Shown here piece by piece: positions 14,026 to 14,030 of a stretch of 14,030 nt of DNA. A program made the translations under genes and the position numbers. The stretch is taken from NCBI GenBank assembly GCA_964430745.1, contig CAYSHI010000241.1:1-14030 (forward strand), written 5' to 3'. Under the pieces are notes generated by a model. That model made no database searches, was not told the DNA's origin, and saw only the letters and a list, made by a program, of their open reading frames with translations. Position 1 is the first letter of the stretch, and each line of letters starts with the position of its first letter. This DNA comes from CBDCGW01 sp964430745 (GTDB taxonomy: Bacteria; Acidobacteriota; UBA890).

Positions 14026-14030
14026 CCTCA
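13981..14030 (-). repeat. Hairpin repeat element, copy B (at window edge)
   Basis: On the minus strand TCAAGGAG (14025-14018) is followed by GGCGA, GGCGATG (14007-14001), a 7-nt loop and CATCGTC (13993-13987). Compared with copy A in the same orientation, about 38 of 45 aligned bases agree outside the loop, where sequence and length differ. The window ends 5 bases past the recognisable block, so its outer boundary is unseen. Confidence 0.65.

Noticed and set aside
13806..14030. Minus-strand frame open from the right edge down to about 13806, as the end of an upstream gene
   Set aside because: Third-position base use is not GC-biased like the real genes and it crosses both repeat copies. It cannot be excluded without sequence beyond the window.
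1..14030. CRISPR array, tRNA, rRNA, integrase/att sites or transposase
   Set aside because: No regularly spaced repeats with unique spacers, no tRNA-like cloverleaf noticed, and no recombinase or transposase motif in any frame examined.

Overview
The window is high-GC bacterial DNA with ten convincing protein genes, no rRNA or tRNA gene and no recognisable phage, transposase or CRISPR array. The gene set fits a free-living Gram-negative bacterium: an alpha2-type glycyl-tRNA synthetase, a zinc-knuckle methionyl-tRNA synthetase without a C-terminal extension, GDP-mannose precursor enzymes, a periplasm-facing arylsulfotransferase-like protein, a GT-C membrane glycosyltransferase and a putative lipoprotein with three DUF11/DUF7507-type repeats. 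An Acidobacteriota or deltaproteobacterial-type lineage is my best guess. It is an inference from gene content, not from a marker gene.

Layout from left to right. Positions 1-50 hold one copy of a hairpin repeat. An arylsulfotransferase-like gene (minus, 110-1456) is divergent from a multi-spanning GT-C glycosyltransferase-like gene (plus, 1668-3185). A short, heavily diverged ThiD-like kinase follows (plus, 3344-4075). A structured 153-bp convergent gap leads into a minus-strand block read right to left: pmm/manB-type phosphohexomutase (10612-9233), manC (9228-8107), glyS/glyQS (7999-6665), nth-like (6658-5828) and metG (5767-4229). The first two genes make mannose-1-phosphate and then GDP-mannose. 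The next three handle translation and base-excision repair. The 4-nt and 6-nt gaps between pmm/manC and glyS/nth indicate co-transcription; a promoter-like sequence just before glyS may give it its own, possibly leaderless, transcript.

A 422-bp gap with a 23-bp tandem repeat separates pmm from the divergent putative lipoprotein gene (plus, 11035-12606). That gene is convergent, across a strong hairpin, with a MenC/N-acylamino-acid racemase-family enolase (minus, 12668-13801). The last 170 bp contain two further copies of the hairpin repeat seen at the left edge, facing each other as an inverted pair.

The most unusual signal is this three-copy hairpin repeat. Its stem is conserved and its loop varies. 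Copies lie at both extreme ends of the window, which suggests a dispersed element at which assembly may also have broken. Other points of interest are the ThiD-like protein with rewritten signature motifs, the nested inverted repeat at 4081-4189, and the repeat protein with a GYWKNH C-terminal module.
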